Assembly (NCBI RefSeq): GCF_025766255.1
Contig: NW_026516666.1
Span: forward strand, 186,001 to 250,000
Length of the DNA stretch: 64,000 nt
Direction: 5' to 3'
From: Zychaea mexicana
Taxonomy: Eukaryota > Mucoromycota > Mucoromycetes > Mucorales > Lichtheimiaceae
Positions within the stretch are counted from its first letter, which is position 1. Each line of letters starts with the position of its first letter. Below, one piece after another: positions 35,992-46,896 of the stretch. Made by a program: the position numbers and the translations under genes. The notes under the pieces were generated by a model that was given only the letters and a program-made list of their open reading frames with translations, was not told the origin of the DNA and did no database searches.

Positions 35992-36227
35992 ATAAAGAAA
36001 ATGTTCAAAATGCAGAGTCTTTTTTTATTTTTGATAATTATGCAGAATGGTGTGCGAGTGCGTGAGTGAGTGTAGTTCAAGAGAAAATGTAGGAATGAAA
36101 CAAGAGAATAGTTAAACAGCGATAAGAGATAAGAGAGAGTGGGAGAGAGCGAGGAGGTTTGGAAGGGCAGATGACAATAAGATAGTAACAGGGAATGGCG
36201 AGAATGATGTATTAGAGTGGAATTGTT

Positions 36228-38983
36228 TTAACCGCTGCAGCTGACGCAAGCATCCTTGTTCTCAAGAGAGCAGACCATGTCAGCCTCGTTATCGTTCTCT
36301 TGAGCCTTTCTATCGCGGTATTCCTTCAATGACAACTGATCGACAGTGAACTTGATGGCGTCGACTGCAGGGCGCGTGCGCAAATAGTACATGCCAGTCT
36401 TTAATCCCTTCTTCCAACCATAAAAGTGCATACTCGTCAACTTGCCAAAGTTGGGCTCGCCAATGAAAATGTTCAAACTCTGGCTCTGGTCAATGAAAGC
36501 ACCACGATCAGCAGCCATATCGATGATGGTACGCTGGCGCAGCTCCCAGACGGTCTTGTAAAGCGCCTTTAGATGTTCAGGAATATGAGGAATGCGTTGA
36601 ATGGATCCACTATCGGACATGATCATGTTTTTGACATCGTCGTCCCACAGACCAAGCTCGACCAGATCCTTGAGCAGCCATGGATTGACAATTTGGAATT
36701 CACCGGCAAGGACACGACGGGTGTAGAGGTTAGATGTGTAAGGTTCAAAGCATTCGTTGTAACCCAAGATCTGGGACGTGGAAGCCGTTGGCATGGGTGC
36801 AACCAACAATGAGTTGCGAAGACCGTGCTTGGCGATCTTTTCCTTCAAGCCAGCCCAGTCCCACAGATCGGTAGGCGTCACTCCCCAGAAATCGTATTGC
36901 AATGTGCCCTTGGATGCAGGACTGCCCTCGTAAGTTTCGTATGTGCCTTGTTCAACAGCTAGTTCGCATGAAGCTTCTAACGCAGCATGATAGATGGTTT
37001 CAAAGATCTGTAAGTTCAATTTTTGGGCTTCAGGGGAATCGAATGGATAGCGCATCAGCATGAATGCATCGGCAAGACCCTGGACACCCAGGCCAATAGG
37101 TCGGTGGCGCATGTTGGATCGCTTTGCTTCAGGTACAGGGTAGTAGTTGACGTCAATGATCTTGTTAAGGTTTCGTGCAATCACCTTGGTGACGTCGTGC
37201 AACTTTTGGAAATCGTAACGCTCACGGTTGACAACAAAGCTTGGCAAAGCAATACTGGCCAAGTTACACACAGCAACCTCATCAGGGCTCGAGTATTCGA
37301 CAATTTCGGTACACAGGTTGCTGCACTTGATGGTACCGAGGTTCTGTTGGTTGGATTTGCGGTTGCATGCATCCTTGTACAGCATGAACGGACCACCGGT
37401 TTCAGTCTGGGCTTCCAAAATGGCGTACCATAACTTTTGAGCCTTGATAGTCTTGCGTGCACGGCCTTCGCTTTCATATTTGTGATATAATTCCTAATGA
37501 GAAAAAGACTTTAATAAGAACAGCCCATTCATCTGGTTTATCATCAAGTAGCCCACACTATAATGACAATTACCTCGAACTTTTCACCCCAGACTTCATG
37601 TAAGCCAGGAGCTTCACTAGGACAGAACAGCGACCAATCACCGTTGTCTTCGACACGCTGCATGAACAGATCGGGGATCCATAAGGCATAGAACAAATCT
37701 CTGGCACGGTTCTCTTCCTTGCCGGTATTCTTACGCAAATCCAAGAAATCAAACACATCGGGGTGCCAGGGTTCCAAATAGATAGCAAAGGCACCTGGAC
37801 GCTTGTTACCGCCCTGATCGACATAACGTGCTGTATTGTTGTAAACGCGCAACATGGGGACGATACCGTTGGAGTAACCGTTGGTACCGGCAATGTAAGA
37901 TCCGGAGGCACGGATCTGATGAATGTTCAAGCCAATACCACCGGCGGTCTTGGAAATTTGGGAGCAGATCTTCAAGGTTTCGTAGATACCTTCGATCGAG
38001 TCTTCCTTCATGGTCAACAAGAAACACGAGGACAGTTGGGGACGAGGGGTACCAGCATTGAACAAGGTAGGACTAGCGTGGGTGAAATGACGGGCCGACA
38101 TCAAGTTGTACGTTTCAATGACAGCCTCAATGTCTTCACCATGGATACCGACAGCGACACGCATCAACATGTGTTGTGGTCGTTCGGCAATCTTGCCATT
38201 GATTTTGAGCAAATAAGAGCGCTCCAGGGTCTTGAAACCGAAAAAGTTGTAGCCATAGTCACGGTCATAGATGATGGCCGAGTTGAGTCGTTCCGAGTTG
38301 TCCATGATGATCTTGTGTGTCTTTTCCGAAATCATGGGCGAGTGCTTGTCGGTCTTGGGGTTGATGTAGGTGAACAAGTCATCGATCACTTGCGAAAACA
38401 CCTTTTTGGTTTCCTTGTGCAGGTTGGAAATCGCGATACGGGCTGCCAGTACGGCATAGTCTGGATGTCGGGTGGTCATGTAGGCGCATGTCTCGGCAGC
38501 CAAGTTGTCCAGCTCGACGGTCGTGACGCCTTGATAGACGCCCGAAATCACCTTTTGTGTAATTGAAATGGGGTCGACATAGTCCATGTTTAGGCCATAG
38601 CATAGCTTGTTGATTCTGGCTGTGATCTGTTTAATTCATCCACTTTGTTAGTTGTTATTCGGAGTATTAAAGTTTGGGGGAGAAGAGGAAAACGCGCACG
38701 CACGACACGTAACCGGCGCGTAAAAAAACGCGCAAAGCGCGAGAAAAGGGGGAGAAAAGCGGAACTGAACTTTTTTTTCAGCTTTTTCTTTTTTATCCTT
38801 TTTCCAGAACGCGAAAGCTCGCGCGCTTAGAGCAACATAATCTTAGATAGTTTACCTTATCGAACGCAACGCGTTCATGACGGTTGTCTATCCAGAGCAA
38901 CAGAAAGAGAGAAAGAGATTAGTCTCTATGTTCGTACACAAAACTTGACATATAGCTTATGTACCTCTTTTAATGACAAACAT
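36228..38983 (-). CDS. RNR1: Ribonucleoside-diphosphate reductase large subunit (class Ia)
   Basis: Four exons on the minus strand: 38965-38983 (19 nt), 38856-38887 (32 nt), 37574-38626 and 36228-37493, giving 789 residues. It makes deoxyribonucleotides in the cytosol together with the small subunit. The two tiny 5' exons supply [17 protein letters not shown], which joins [19 protein letters not shown], the ATP-cone start of eukaryotic R1. Active-site blocks are all present: PQLSSCFLL (redox Cys), NLCTEI (Asn, thiyl-radical Cys, Glu), [13 protein letters not shown] (second redox Cys), and [20 protein letters not shown] (radical-transfer region follows the family). The C terminus ends CVSCSG, the swinging CxxC that re-reduces the active site. 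No sign of damage. Confidence 0.95.
38690..38826. promoter_or_regulatory. CGCG-rich MBF/E2F-like cluster in intron 2 of the RNR large-subunit gene
   Basis: At least six CGCG cores in about 135 bp, including AACGCGCACG, GGCGCGTAAA, AACGCGCAAAGCGCGAG, AACGCGAAAG and TCGCGCGC. The sequence around them is AT-rich. CGCG-containing sites (ACGCGT, CGCGAAA) are the MBF/SBF and E2F-like sites that drive S-phase RNR1 transcription in yeasts. Here they lie downstream of the start codon, inside intron 2. Confidence 0.4.
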
Positions 38984-41424
38984 AAGTGTGGGTTTACGTT
39001 GGTGTTGTTGTTGGATGGTATCTGCCTGCATATTGAGTAGAGAGGATGATAGGAAAAGATGGTATACGGTTTATAGAGAATAGTCAGAGATAAACGGGCT
39101 GTATATGTATATTGTATGCGCTTGTATGCTCGTTTTTCTGGTATGTATGTTATAAACAACTAACCACAGTTGGGCGAACGACTTGCGGAAAGAAAGAGAG
39201 AAAAGGAGAAAGAAAAAGACCAGAAACAGGGCGCCAGACGAATTTAAAGACACAAAGACATCGGAGTGAGACCGAGCCAGTCATCCATCACGTAACTCAA
39301 ACAGCTCGCCGCGCAGCAGCACGCACATAAGCAGACGGCTGACAAATACGCATACACCCTTGTTCCACCCAGGGAAAGGGCGGGGAGATCGGGAATGATT
39401 GACAGCAACATGTTTCTATACACCTGCAATTGGTGTACTCCTGTGATTCTCATTTCTTTCCACTGTCCTGTTACGTCTATATGACGAGGAACACCATTTG
39501 CAAAGTTGATCGTGATCGTCCAGCAATGCCACTCTTAAGAAAATTGAAAAGAAGCCTCTGCTTCGAATGCAGCGGGATTTATGTATACGCTCATCACAAC
39601 GTATGTTCTTTAGGCGACTCGTGCTCGGATATCTTCATAGGTTACAATGCGTTTCGTTCAACTATTACTGTTTGCACTTATATGACTGAGTATCAGGTTG
39701 GTAAGTATATCAAAGAATAAATGATAATGGCAATGAGAGCAGTGTTTACTGTACTTAACCCTTATCGATAATGACAGTGCTACATCATATATCTTTCGCC
39801 TCAGTGCGATGCAATCCAGTCAACATACTTCTTCAAGGAATCACCGTTTTTTGTGTATTGGGACCCTGCTAGCAAGCCATGCTTGTCAGTTTCTTTACAC
39901 ACGTAATTGACTCTACTCTAAATGAAGCAGCCTTCCAATAGTATGGACATTGTTTTCATTACCTACTTCATTACCTACGACCCATTTGCGAGATTAGCTT
40001 GTCCTCATGTGTCTTTTGACGGTCGCAAAACTGTCCTTGAAAACGTTGGGTTCCCTTCTACATCGGAAAACACAAACTGACCACCGATGTATTATCCACT
40101 TGTTATTTTCATATTTTCACATCACGGCATAATTGAAAAGTGGATTGTTCGGTTCGCTTCCACCAATTTGTATTTTTTAGGTGAAACACTGTGATTGTCA
40201 CGAACAATACAATCTTATATTTTATGAGATCTCGGAATAAAGTCGTCTCTTCTCTTATGTATTTTCAAAGAGGAATTTAGATTACTTTCTATCCCCTTAG
40301 GGAGTCGACAGAATGGCGTCAAAGTCGTCGGCAGAATAGAAATAGAGAACTAATATGTCAGGTCAAAAAAACATTTGCGAATATACATATTGTCAACAGG
40401 ACGAACTATGGCTATATCCTTATGCATGAATTAAACTCGAAAGGCAGTTTACGCTTATACAAATATAGTAAGGAACATATATTATCCGTATATGTATAGC
40501 ATGTACGTAAGATAACGGTATCTCAATAAATCATCTTCTACACAAAAAAAAAATGTACGTAAGATCATGCAGAGAACTGGTAAGCTGAATGATTGATGCA
40601 TCGTTGACAGTCTTGTGGGCATGATGATGGCCAGATAGCTTCATTAAAACGATCTCCCAAGCTATCACCCGGCATCAAATGTGCCTGTTTCAAGTACCCT
40701 ATATACTTCGAGAAGCGCTCTCTCTACCCAGCATAGGGGAATATACAGAAAGATGGATATATCCTCTGCGACATCTCGTACTCAGCGATACGATAGTAGA
40801 AACTAGTGTCTATAATAAGCTTCTTGGGCGATGCTTTAAACATCGTCAACAATCGCATCAACTCCTGGACATATTCAGCGAGCATTTCACCGCTGCTCCT
40901 TATAAGCTAATTTGGAGACAAAGCGTTTGATCGACGCCGTCATGTAAGACGGTGGTTATTTTTCACCGGAGCGTTGACGCTTTTATATATGTAAATGAGT
41001 AGGTATCACTTATTTATTATACCTAGAAAGAAGAAAGGGTATGTTGGTCAATCTCAAAAAACACGAAACTGAATTTATAAAAGGGCTTATACAACATTCC
41101 ATGATATTTCTTGACACTACAGTCGAGACCAGTACTATATGACTCGTTAAACGTCATCCTTCGCTACCACAAGCTAGGGAAAGTATACCAGTGCTTACTT
41201 TTGCAGAAACCATCTTGTATATATATTGCAATTAGATATACATATACAGCAAACAGCAGCCTGGACTTGGGTCACATTAACAATGATAATGTATCAAGAT
41301 GTCATGTCTTGATAGAAGAAGATGAAAGGTAAACAGAAAGTACACCTTCTTGTTTATGATACGGGACTAAGGTGAACATATAATAAGTTGCACCTTTGCT
41401 GATTAAATTACATAGAATAAATAC
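38984..41424. other. Intergenic, about 2.4 kb, with one small retroposed insertion
   Basis: The first few hundred bases should contain the promoter of the ribonucleotide reductase gene. Beyond that the DNA is AT-rich with short ORFs only. A 39-bp poly(A)-ended insertion flanked by a 13-bp direct repeat lies at 40501-40565. An ORF at 40679-40930 has an LRR-like phrase (YPLRHLVLSDTIVE) but nothing else. Confidence 0.5.
40501..40565 (+). mobile_element. Tiny poly(A)-tailed retroposed insertion with 13-bp target-site duplication
   Basis: ATGTACGTAAGAT occurs at 40501-40513 and again at 40553-40565. Between them 39 bp contain AATAAA (40525-40530), 13 bases, then nine A. Direct repeat, polyadenylation signal and A-tail at the expected spacing are the marks of LINE-type retroposition of an extreme 3' end of an RNA. 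Confidence 0.6.
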
Positions 41425-41964
41425 TCATTGCAATAGGGCAAGGGTGACGTCGCCATGGATTCTAGCCTTGAGATTAATTTCGGCATCCAGGTTTAAATCC
41501 AAACGTAGTTTCAAGGTATTATCTTCATCGTTAGAACCTTGTTTCTGCTGTTGATTTTGTTGTGACACATCTGCTCCCGCTGGATTGGCAGTACCCACCG
41601 CGCCTTGTGAATTTTCTCCTCCTCGACTAAGCTGGTGACCTTCTGGTGGCGTATACGGTTTTTGTCGTTGTTGTGCAGGAGTAGGTGTTGCGGCAGATTC
41701 TTGTCGCGCAGCTGATCTTTGAGCACGAAATGCCCCTCGACTTCTTCCTCTTTGTCTATTACGGCTATCCGCAGACATGTCAGAGACCATAGATTCTTGT
41801 TCTCCTTCATTATTGCTGCTATTGTAATCATCGTCATCATCGTAATTGCGTTGTTGTTGTCCTTTATTGGACGTCAAGTCCTCGCTGCGGCGCTGCGGAT
41901 CTGGTTTTCTACCGCCCTCTTGTTCTCGTTGGCGTGATCGATTTCTGCTTGGTGCGGCTGACAT
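41425..41964 (-). CDS. Family member B: disordered protein with conserved LDLNLD...HGDVTL C-terminal block
   Basis: A single-exon 179-residue protein on the minus strand. It starts MSAAPSRNRSRQ like members C and D. The body is Q/N/R/S-rich with an acidic run (YDDDDDYN), then basic QRGRSRGAFRAQR. It ends TLKLRLDLNLDAEINLKAR then IHGDVTLALLQ. The first 145 residues should be disordered. Only the last 28 show strong selection: they match member C at most positions while the middle has diverged. The shared promoter element lies at 42147-42172 and a TATA box at 42072-42079. Cell location is not evident: there is no signal peptide, helix long enough to span a membrane, or catalytic motif. Confidence 0.78.
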   Translation of the reverse strand: MSAAPSRNRSRQREQEGGRKPDPQRRSEDLTSNKGQQQRNYDDDDDYNSSNNEGEQESMVSDMSADSRNRQRGRSRGAFRAQRSAARQESAATPTPAQQRQKPYTPPEGHQLSRGGENSQGAVGTANPAGADVSQQNQQQKQGSNDEDNTLKLRLDLNLDAEINLKARIHGDVTLALLQ

Positions 41965-42200
41965 AATTGTTGCTACGGTTGACTATCAGAGTGGGTGCTG
42001 TACGGTGCTGTACGTAATAATGCAAAGAAAAAGGTTTACATAAATTTCGGTGAAGAAAGACACTTTCTAAATTTATATAACATGCTGAGCTACGCAACAA
42101 AGCATGAAAAACAACACTAAAGTTCCTTCCTTGTTTGTTTAATGATGATGCTGTAATATTTAGACCAGTGGATATACCAGAGGATGACGATATGCTATAA
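41965..42200 (-). promoter_or_regulatory. Promoter of family gene B
   Basis: TATATAAAT (minus strand) at 42072-42079, about 108 bp before the ATG. The element GATGCTGTAATATTTAG at 42147-42163 matches the corresponding elements of C and D. The CGATCCGC...CCGAGG block of C and D is not seen here. Confidence 0.5.
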
Positions 42201-43564
42201 TGAAAACTGTGTTTGTTTGCACTCGTCAAGATCAGGTGTATGCAAAACCAAATCATTTAGACCTTTTACTTTTTGGTCGAATTAATATCGCAGGTCATCA
42301 AAATGTCGATTCTAAATCCTCTATAAAAAGCACACTCATATATACATTAGCACACAGTCAAGCAAGAGTTAACATTATCGTCACGGTAGCATTTATGCAT
42401 GAGAAAAAAATTGTCAGCTGTATAAGTAGACACAGAGCTATTTTTCGTATGCGTTCTGGACCTATAAAAGTAAAATAATGATCTACACGATCGTGATTCA
42501 ATCCCATGCTGAAGTTTGTGTGCTGATGATATGATGTGTGAACTATATTCAGACGATTTCAGCGTGCAATGAATTATGGCCGCGGAAGCTGAAGGAAAAA
42601 TTAGAACTTTGACGAAGAATCGACGAGGGTAATAAATGAAGAAACCGTTAGTGAAAAGTACTATAGAATACCGTAAAAAAGCAATTATTCACACAGTTAC
42701 TATATTCTATTGGCAAGTGAAATGACGACAGTCATTCGTAATCACATAAACGGAAGTAAACACTAGATACTGACATTTAATTGTTGCTTCTTTGCCACAT
42801 GGGATACAAATGGATGCATGATCACTACAATAAGACCGAGACACTTGATATATATATGTGACACCTTTCTGTTCTTTAAACACTTTCATTTTTGGTTAAA
42901 ATAATCAAAAGGCTTTCAGACTCTATACTAAAGCATGAAAGAATTCTATGAGACAAAGGTTAGTGATTTTACTAGTTATGGCTTAAGAGATGACAGTAGC
43001 AAAGCACACTCGGCAGATTCATGTTTTATATAGAGTCGATGACCGAACTCGACACTACACGAACACCCAACGCAAGAAGTCAATAATAAACGTAAGTGAG
43101 TATATGAGAACATTTTAAAGCCGCCGCTTTGATATCGTAGCAAAGAAGGCTTCAGTTCAATAAAGAAAAAGGTGCCAGTGCATTTCTGAACGTTAATGAA
43201 CGTGCCATAGTGGCAGAGGATGAGATCAGAGAAAGAAAACAGCTGTAGTCACTCATCATAGAATAACATATACTCTTTTCAAATCAGTGTTATGTATTCT
43301 TCATTTTTTCGATTCGCGTAACCTTTTTCAGACTACTAGATGCATTCATATGTACACGCAGCAGATACAGTATATGATAAAAGTAAACAGTATGTACACA
43401 TGAATTATGTTACACGATATTGTTGATGATGATGCTTTAGTACTACTGCATAAATACTACTACAACCAGCAATATAACATTTATAAGGAAGAAGGATGAT
43501 GACGATGGGCGTGGGATAGGTGAGGCGATTACTACAGCAATCTTGATGTTGGTATATAAATAAA
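42201..43564. other. Intergenic between family genes B and C
   Basis: About 1.3 kb AT-rich sequence. Contains a short ORF at 42572 (MAAEAEGKIRTLTKNRRG) that ends at a donor-like GGTAAT, and small family-free ORFs. No further copy of the C-terminal family block. Confidence 0.5.
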
Positions 43565-44128
43565 CTATCCCAACATAGCAAGAGTAACATCGCCGTGTAC
43601 TCTAGCATTGAGTTGGATCTCAACATCCAAATTCAGGTCCAAGCGAAGCTTCAATGTGTTATCCTCCTCTTTCTTTGGTTTCTGTTGTTGAGCATTTGCC
43701 GCCACATCTGTCGCCGTGTCCGTGAGTTGATTGGCAGTGTTATTGACAGTGTTTCCAACAGTATCCAGGGGATTGTCAGTAACTGGTCCAAGAAAATCGT
43801 CATCATCGTCTGAGGGTGTTAATGGTCTTTGTCGTCGACGCTGTTGGCGTGATCTCTGGGGCTGTGGTTGCGGCTGATTGCGAGATGATTGTCGGTTGTT
43901 CCTTCTGCTGCGTCGGCTGCGACCACCATTGCTTTGGAAAGATGCGTCAGAAATCACAGATCCTCCGTCATCGTAACCGCCTCGGCCTCTAAGTGCATTA
44001 TGATCATCATCATCAGGAAAGCTGCGTTGCCCAATACTCTCTGCGTCAGAGCCTGCACCGTATTGTGGATCCCGACTTAAGCGGCGCTGTTGTTGTTGAC
44101 GGGATGGGCTTCTGCCGGCGGCTGACAT
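43565..44128 (-). CDS. Family member C: disordered protein with conserved LDLNLD...HGDVTL C-terminal block
   Basis: A single-exon 187-residue protein on the minus strand. Order of parts: MSAAGRSPSRQQQQRRLSRDP, an SDAES motif, an acidic and Gly-rich stretch, the basic block GGRSRRSRRNNRQSSRNQPQPQPQ, RRRQRPLTPSDDDDD, a helix-like segment with repeats of NTxNQLTDTATD, then TLKLRLDLNLDVEIQLNAR and VHGDVTLAMLG. The basic block, RPLT-SD block and NQLT block are shared with D but not with A or B, so C and D are the youngest pair. No signal peptide or membrane segment. The alternating C-terminal strand suggests assembly or partner binding through beta pairing, as inference only. Confidence 0.8.
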   Translation of the reverse strand: MSAAGRSPSRQQQQRRLSRDPQYGAGSDAESIGQRSFPDDDDHNALRGRGGYDDGGSVISDASFQSNGGRSRRSRRNNRQSSRNQPQPQPQRSRQQRRRQRPLTPSDDDDDFLGPVTDNPLDTVGNTVNNTANQLTDTATDVAANAQQQKPKKEEDNTLKLRLDLNLDVEIQLNARVHGDVTLAMLG

Positions 44129-44234
44129 TTAAAGATGCTAGTGGTGGTTCTTGTTGAAAGTTATAGGACTTTGCGATGTGTGATTTGAAGGAAAGGGAGG
44201 CCGAAATAAAAGTGGAGTCGCATTCCTGTATAAA

Positions 44235-44345
44235 CTTATATATCTCCTAGCGAGACTTTTTCTTCTTTTCCGTTTTTTTAGTTTGAAATGTTGTAATGTT
44301 TTGATCAGCAGATAGGCCGTCATAGCTCGATCCGCTTTCCGAGGC
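44235..44345 (-). promoter_or_regulatory. Promoter of family gene C with elements shared with D
   Basis: On the minus strand: CTAGGAGATATATAAG with a TATA box at about 44235-44243, 107 bp before the ATG. The element on the plus strand reads TGTTGTAATGTTTTGATCAG then CAGAT (44286-44313). The block CGATCCGCTTTCCGAGG lies at 44329-44345. Order and spacing match gene D. Confidence 0.6.
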
Positions 44346-46234
44346 TTAATAATGACTGATGCAATGTAAAAAGAGCTGCGAAGCTATTCGCGCCCTTCCC
44401 TTCTTTCCGCATGGTTAACTCTTCATGAGATTTCGATTTTCTGTGTTTTCGACTTATTTCGTTGCTGTGTCACTACTATGTTGCCAGGGAAAACTTTGCC
44501 ATACATCATTTCATACAATAACAGCAACAGCATGAGAAATTACTATCGAGTGCGATCAGCGATCTGCTGCTGGTGATCTAGACAATTAGTCTAATAGGAA
44601 AGTGTGTGAAACATGGAAAAGCAAACTAAAAAGCACAAAACCAGTTCGACAGGCACTCTCTGCCTGGTGATTGTGATGACGTTATCATCACTAATAAACC
44701 CACACAAAGAATAGGAATCGTTCAATATGCAAAGCTCCGATAACACAGCGTTGAAGCCATTGGAAAGTAATTATTTTTAGCCCAGCGTACCGTAATGACA
44801 GGAGGATGACGAAATTGAAAACCCGAGTTCGGAAAAAAGTATAATCGCATTGTCTGTGGCACCTGAGATCAATGTAAACAGCAACTTCTTACGCCGTGCA
44901 TAATCATGCCTCACGTTTGTGGCATCAGACAAACATACCGAATCACCAAGTCTTCTGCGCTGTGCTATGAGTTTTAGTGCGTACTGCGTCCTGCTTCTGC
45001 TGCTGCAGTACATGCTTGAGCAACTATTAATATTATTTACTAATCCAGTATTTCGATTAATCACACGACAGCCCACCAATGCTTGACATCACCAGTTAGC
45101 TTAACATTGATGAGGAGGAAAAAGAGCCGCTCAAAAGGGTAGATAATGGAAGAGCATATATGGCTTATGTCATTTGTGTAACAGGATAATAGTAACTATT
45201 ATCCATATATGTAATTGACAGTTGTAGATATGACATTGCCAACAATAAGCTTGCAAGCGGAATAAAAAGCAAAACGTAGAGAAGCTTTGTCGTCCCTCTA
45301 TATGATCATATATGAGCCAAAGACATAATGCAGTATGAGCTGGAGTATCAAAGTGTCTGATAATAGCTCAGTTGATCTTTTCAAGTCAGTTGATGAGCGA
45401 TAAAACGCACTATCGATAAAGTTTTTCGACGCACTGACATCATGAGAAACAGCATATAATACACGAGCGAACGCTATGAATGATCCATGCACTCGTCATG
45501 CGCCTTGTATTTACTCTCATGGCTTAGATATTGTTTTCTTGTTTTGATAAATGCAGTCACCACGATTAGATTACTTGATGCAAAGCATCTCAGATCAGTC
45601 GTTGTCAAAAACGTCATAGGAGCTGACCATTGGCTTTTTTTCCCATAGAAAAACCAGCAATGGTAGCCAAGTTAGAATATGTATCATATAAGTCTCCGTA
45701 ATACCATACCTTTCATTCGTAGCAACAGTTACTGGTAGCAGCAGTTACTGGGAACCGAAAACGACTTTTGAGACTATCGGTAGTTTTGTAAAAAAAAAAG
45801 AGCACCATTTTTTCTCAGGAAACTGTAATACAGTTATTACAAAAAAGACGCTCAATCCCAAATTTCTGGATTAAATTCCGTGAAATATATTTGTACGCAA
45901 GGCCACTTGTCAAAAACCTCTCTCGAACCATGCAGCTTTGATCATTTTGAAACTTATACAGTTGTAATGGCTCCAAATATCTATTCATCAACCATAACTG
46001 GGAGATACACGCAAGAGGGATGGGGGGAAACAAAAGAATGTATAATGACTTCAAACTTACTACTTTGTTACATGATCTCCGTGTGTGTGTGATAATGTAC
46101 AGATTACAAGTGATTGGCAAATATGTTTTTATGGAAAGATTGCTTGTTCGTAATAGAAGGTGAAGGAGGGAGAGAATGGAGAAGAAGACTTTACATACAT
46201 TCATCGATAAGTTAAAAAGAGAAAATAAGCAAAA
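44346..46234. other. Intergenic between family genes C and D
   Basis: About 1.9 kb AT-rich sequence. A 100-codon ORF on the minus strand at 44777-45079 has a protein-like stretch (SRTQYALKLIAQRRRLGDSV) but I recognise no family. Nothing else supported. Confidence 0.45.
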
Positions 46235-46819
46235 CTATGCCAACAGAGCAAGGGTAACATCGCCATGGACACGAGCATTTAGAGTTAATTCAACATCAAG
46301 GTTTAGGTCCAAACGTAGCTTTAATGCATCATCTTTTTTGCCAGAATCCTGTTGTTGTTGTTGTTGCTGAGGAGGAGGAGGAGGAGGTTGTTGCTGTGCT
46401 ACAGGTCCCGCCGCTGTGTTTGTTAATTGATTGGTAGTATTTCCAGCGCCTCTGGTAAAAGGGGCAAGGTGGTCATCATCCTCATAATCATCATAATCCG
46501 ATGAAGTCAATGGTCTTTGTCGTCGAGAAGATCTCTGACGTGATCCTTGGGGTTGCGGTTGAGGCTGATTGCGCGACTGGCGATTATTTCTTCTGCTACG
46601 TCGACTACGACTACCAGTGCTTTGTGCATCAGACGCAACAGAGGCTCCGTCGGTGTCATTACCTCCTCCTCGTCCTCCTCTGGAACCTTGTTGCTGTTGC
46701 TGTGTATTGCTGCCATCGTAACCTTGAGAATTTTCTGCATCGGATGCCATACCAGGATCCCGGCTTGCTGAACGACGCTGTTGTCTTTGACGTGACGCGC
46801 TTCTGCTGGCGGTAGACAT
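46235..46819 (-). CDS. Family member D: disordered protein with conserved LDLNLD...HGDVTL C-terminal block
   Basis: A single-exon 194-residue protein on the minus strand. Parts: MSTASRSASRQRQQRRSASRDP, SDAENSQGYDG, a Q run, Gly/Arg-rich segment, GASVASDAQS, the basic block GSRSRRSRRNNRQSRNQPQPQPQG, RRQRPLTSSDYDDYEDDD, NTTNQLTNTAAG, a poly-P then poly-Q run, and the C-terminal LKLRLDLNLDVELTLNAR plus VHGDVTLALLA. Nearly every block of C is present in the same order, with indels confined to homopolymer runs, so D and C arose by duplication. The ATG is fixed by the shared start and by the TATA box 78 bp upstream. Regulation appears shared with C. Function unknown. Confidence 0.8.
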   Translation of the reverse strand: MSTASRSASRQRQQRRSASRDPGMASDAENSQGYDGSNTQQQQQGSRGGRGGGNDTDGASVASDAQSTGSRSRRSRRNNRQSRNQPQPQPQGSRQRSSRRQRPLTSSDYDDYEDDDHLAPFTRGAGNTTNQLTNTAAGPVAQQQPPPPPPQQQQQQQDSGKKDDALKLRLDLNLDVELTLNARVHGDVTLALLA

Positions 46820-46896
46820 TGAAAGTTGTGGGTTGGGAGAACTGTGAACGGAGGAGAGAAAGAAACTCTTGAAAAGTTAGCAAGCGGGCGTTCGAT

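Noticed and set aside
37763..38566. Long open frame (267 codons) on the plus strand
   Set aside because: It lies wholly antisense to the ribonucleotide reductase exon, whose strand encodes an unmistakable enzyme; the plus-strand frame is a codon-bias shadow.
40679..40930. ORF with LRR-like phrase YPLRHLVLSDTIVE
   Set aside because: Only one repeat-like phrase, no flanking repeats or splice sites; chance cannot be excluded.
44777..45079. 100-codon minus-strand ORF with a protein-like stretch
   Set aside because: No recognised motif, no promoter element like its neighbours, and ORFs of this size are common in this window.
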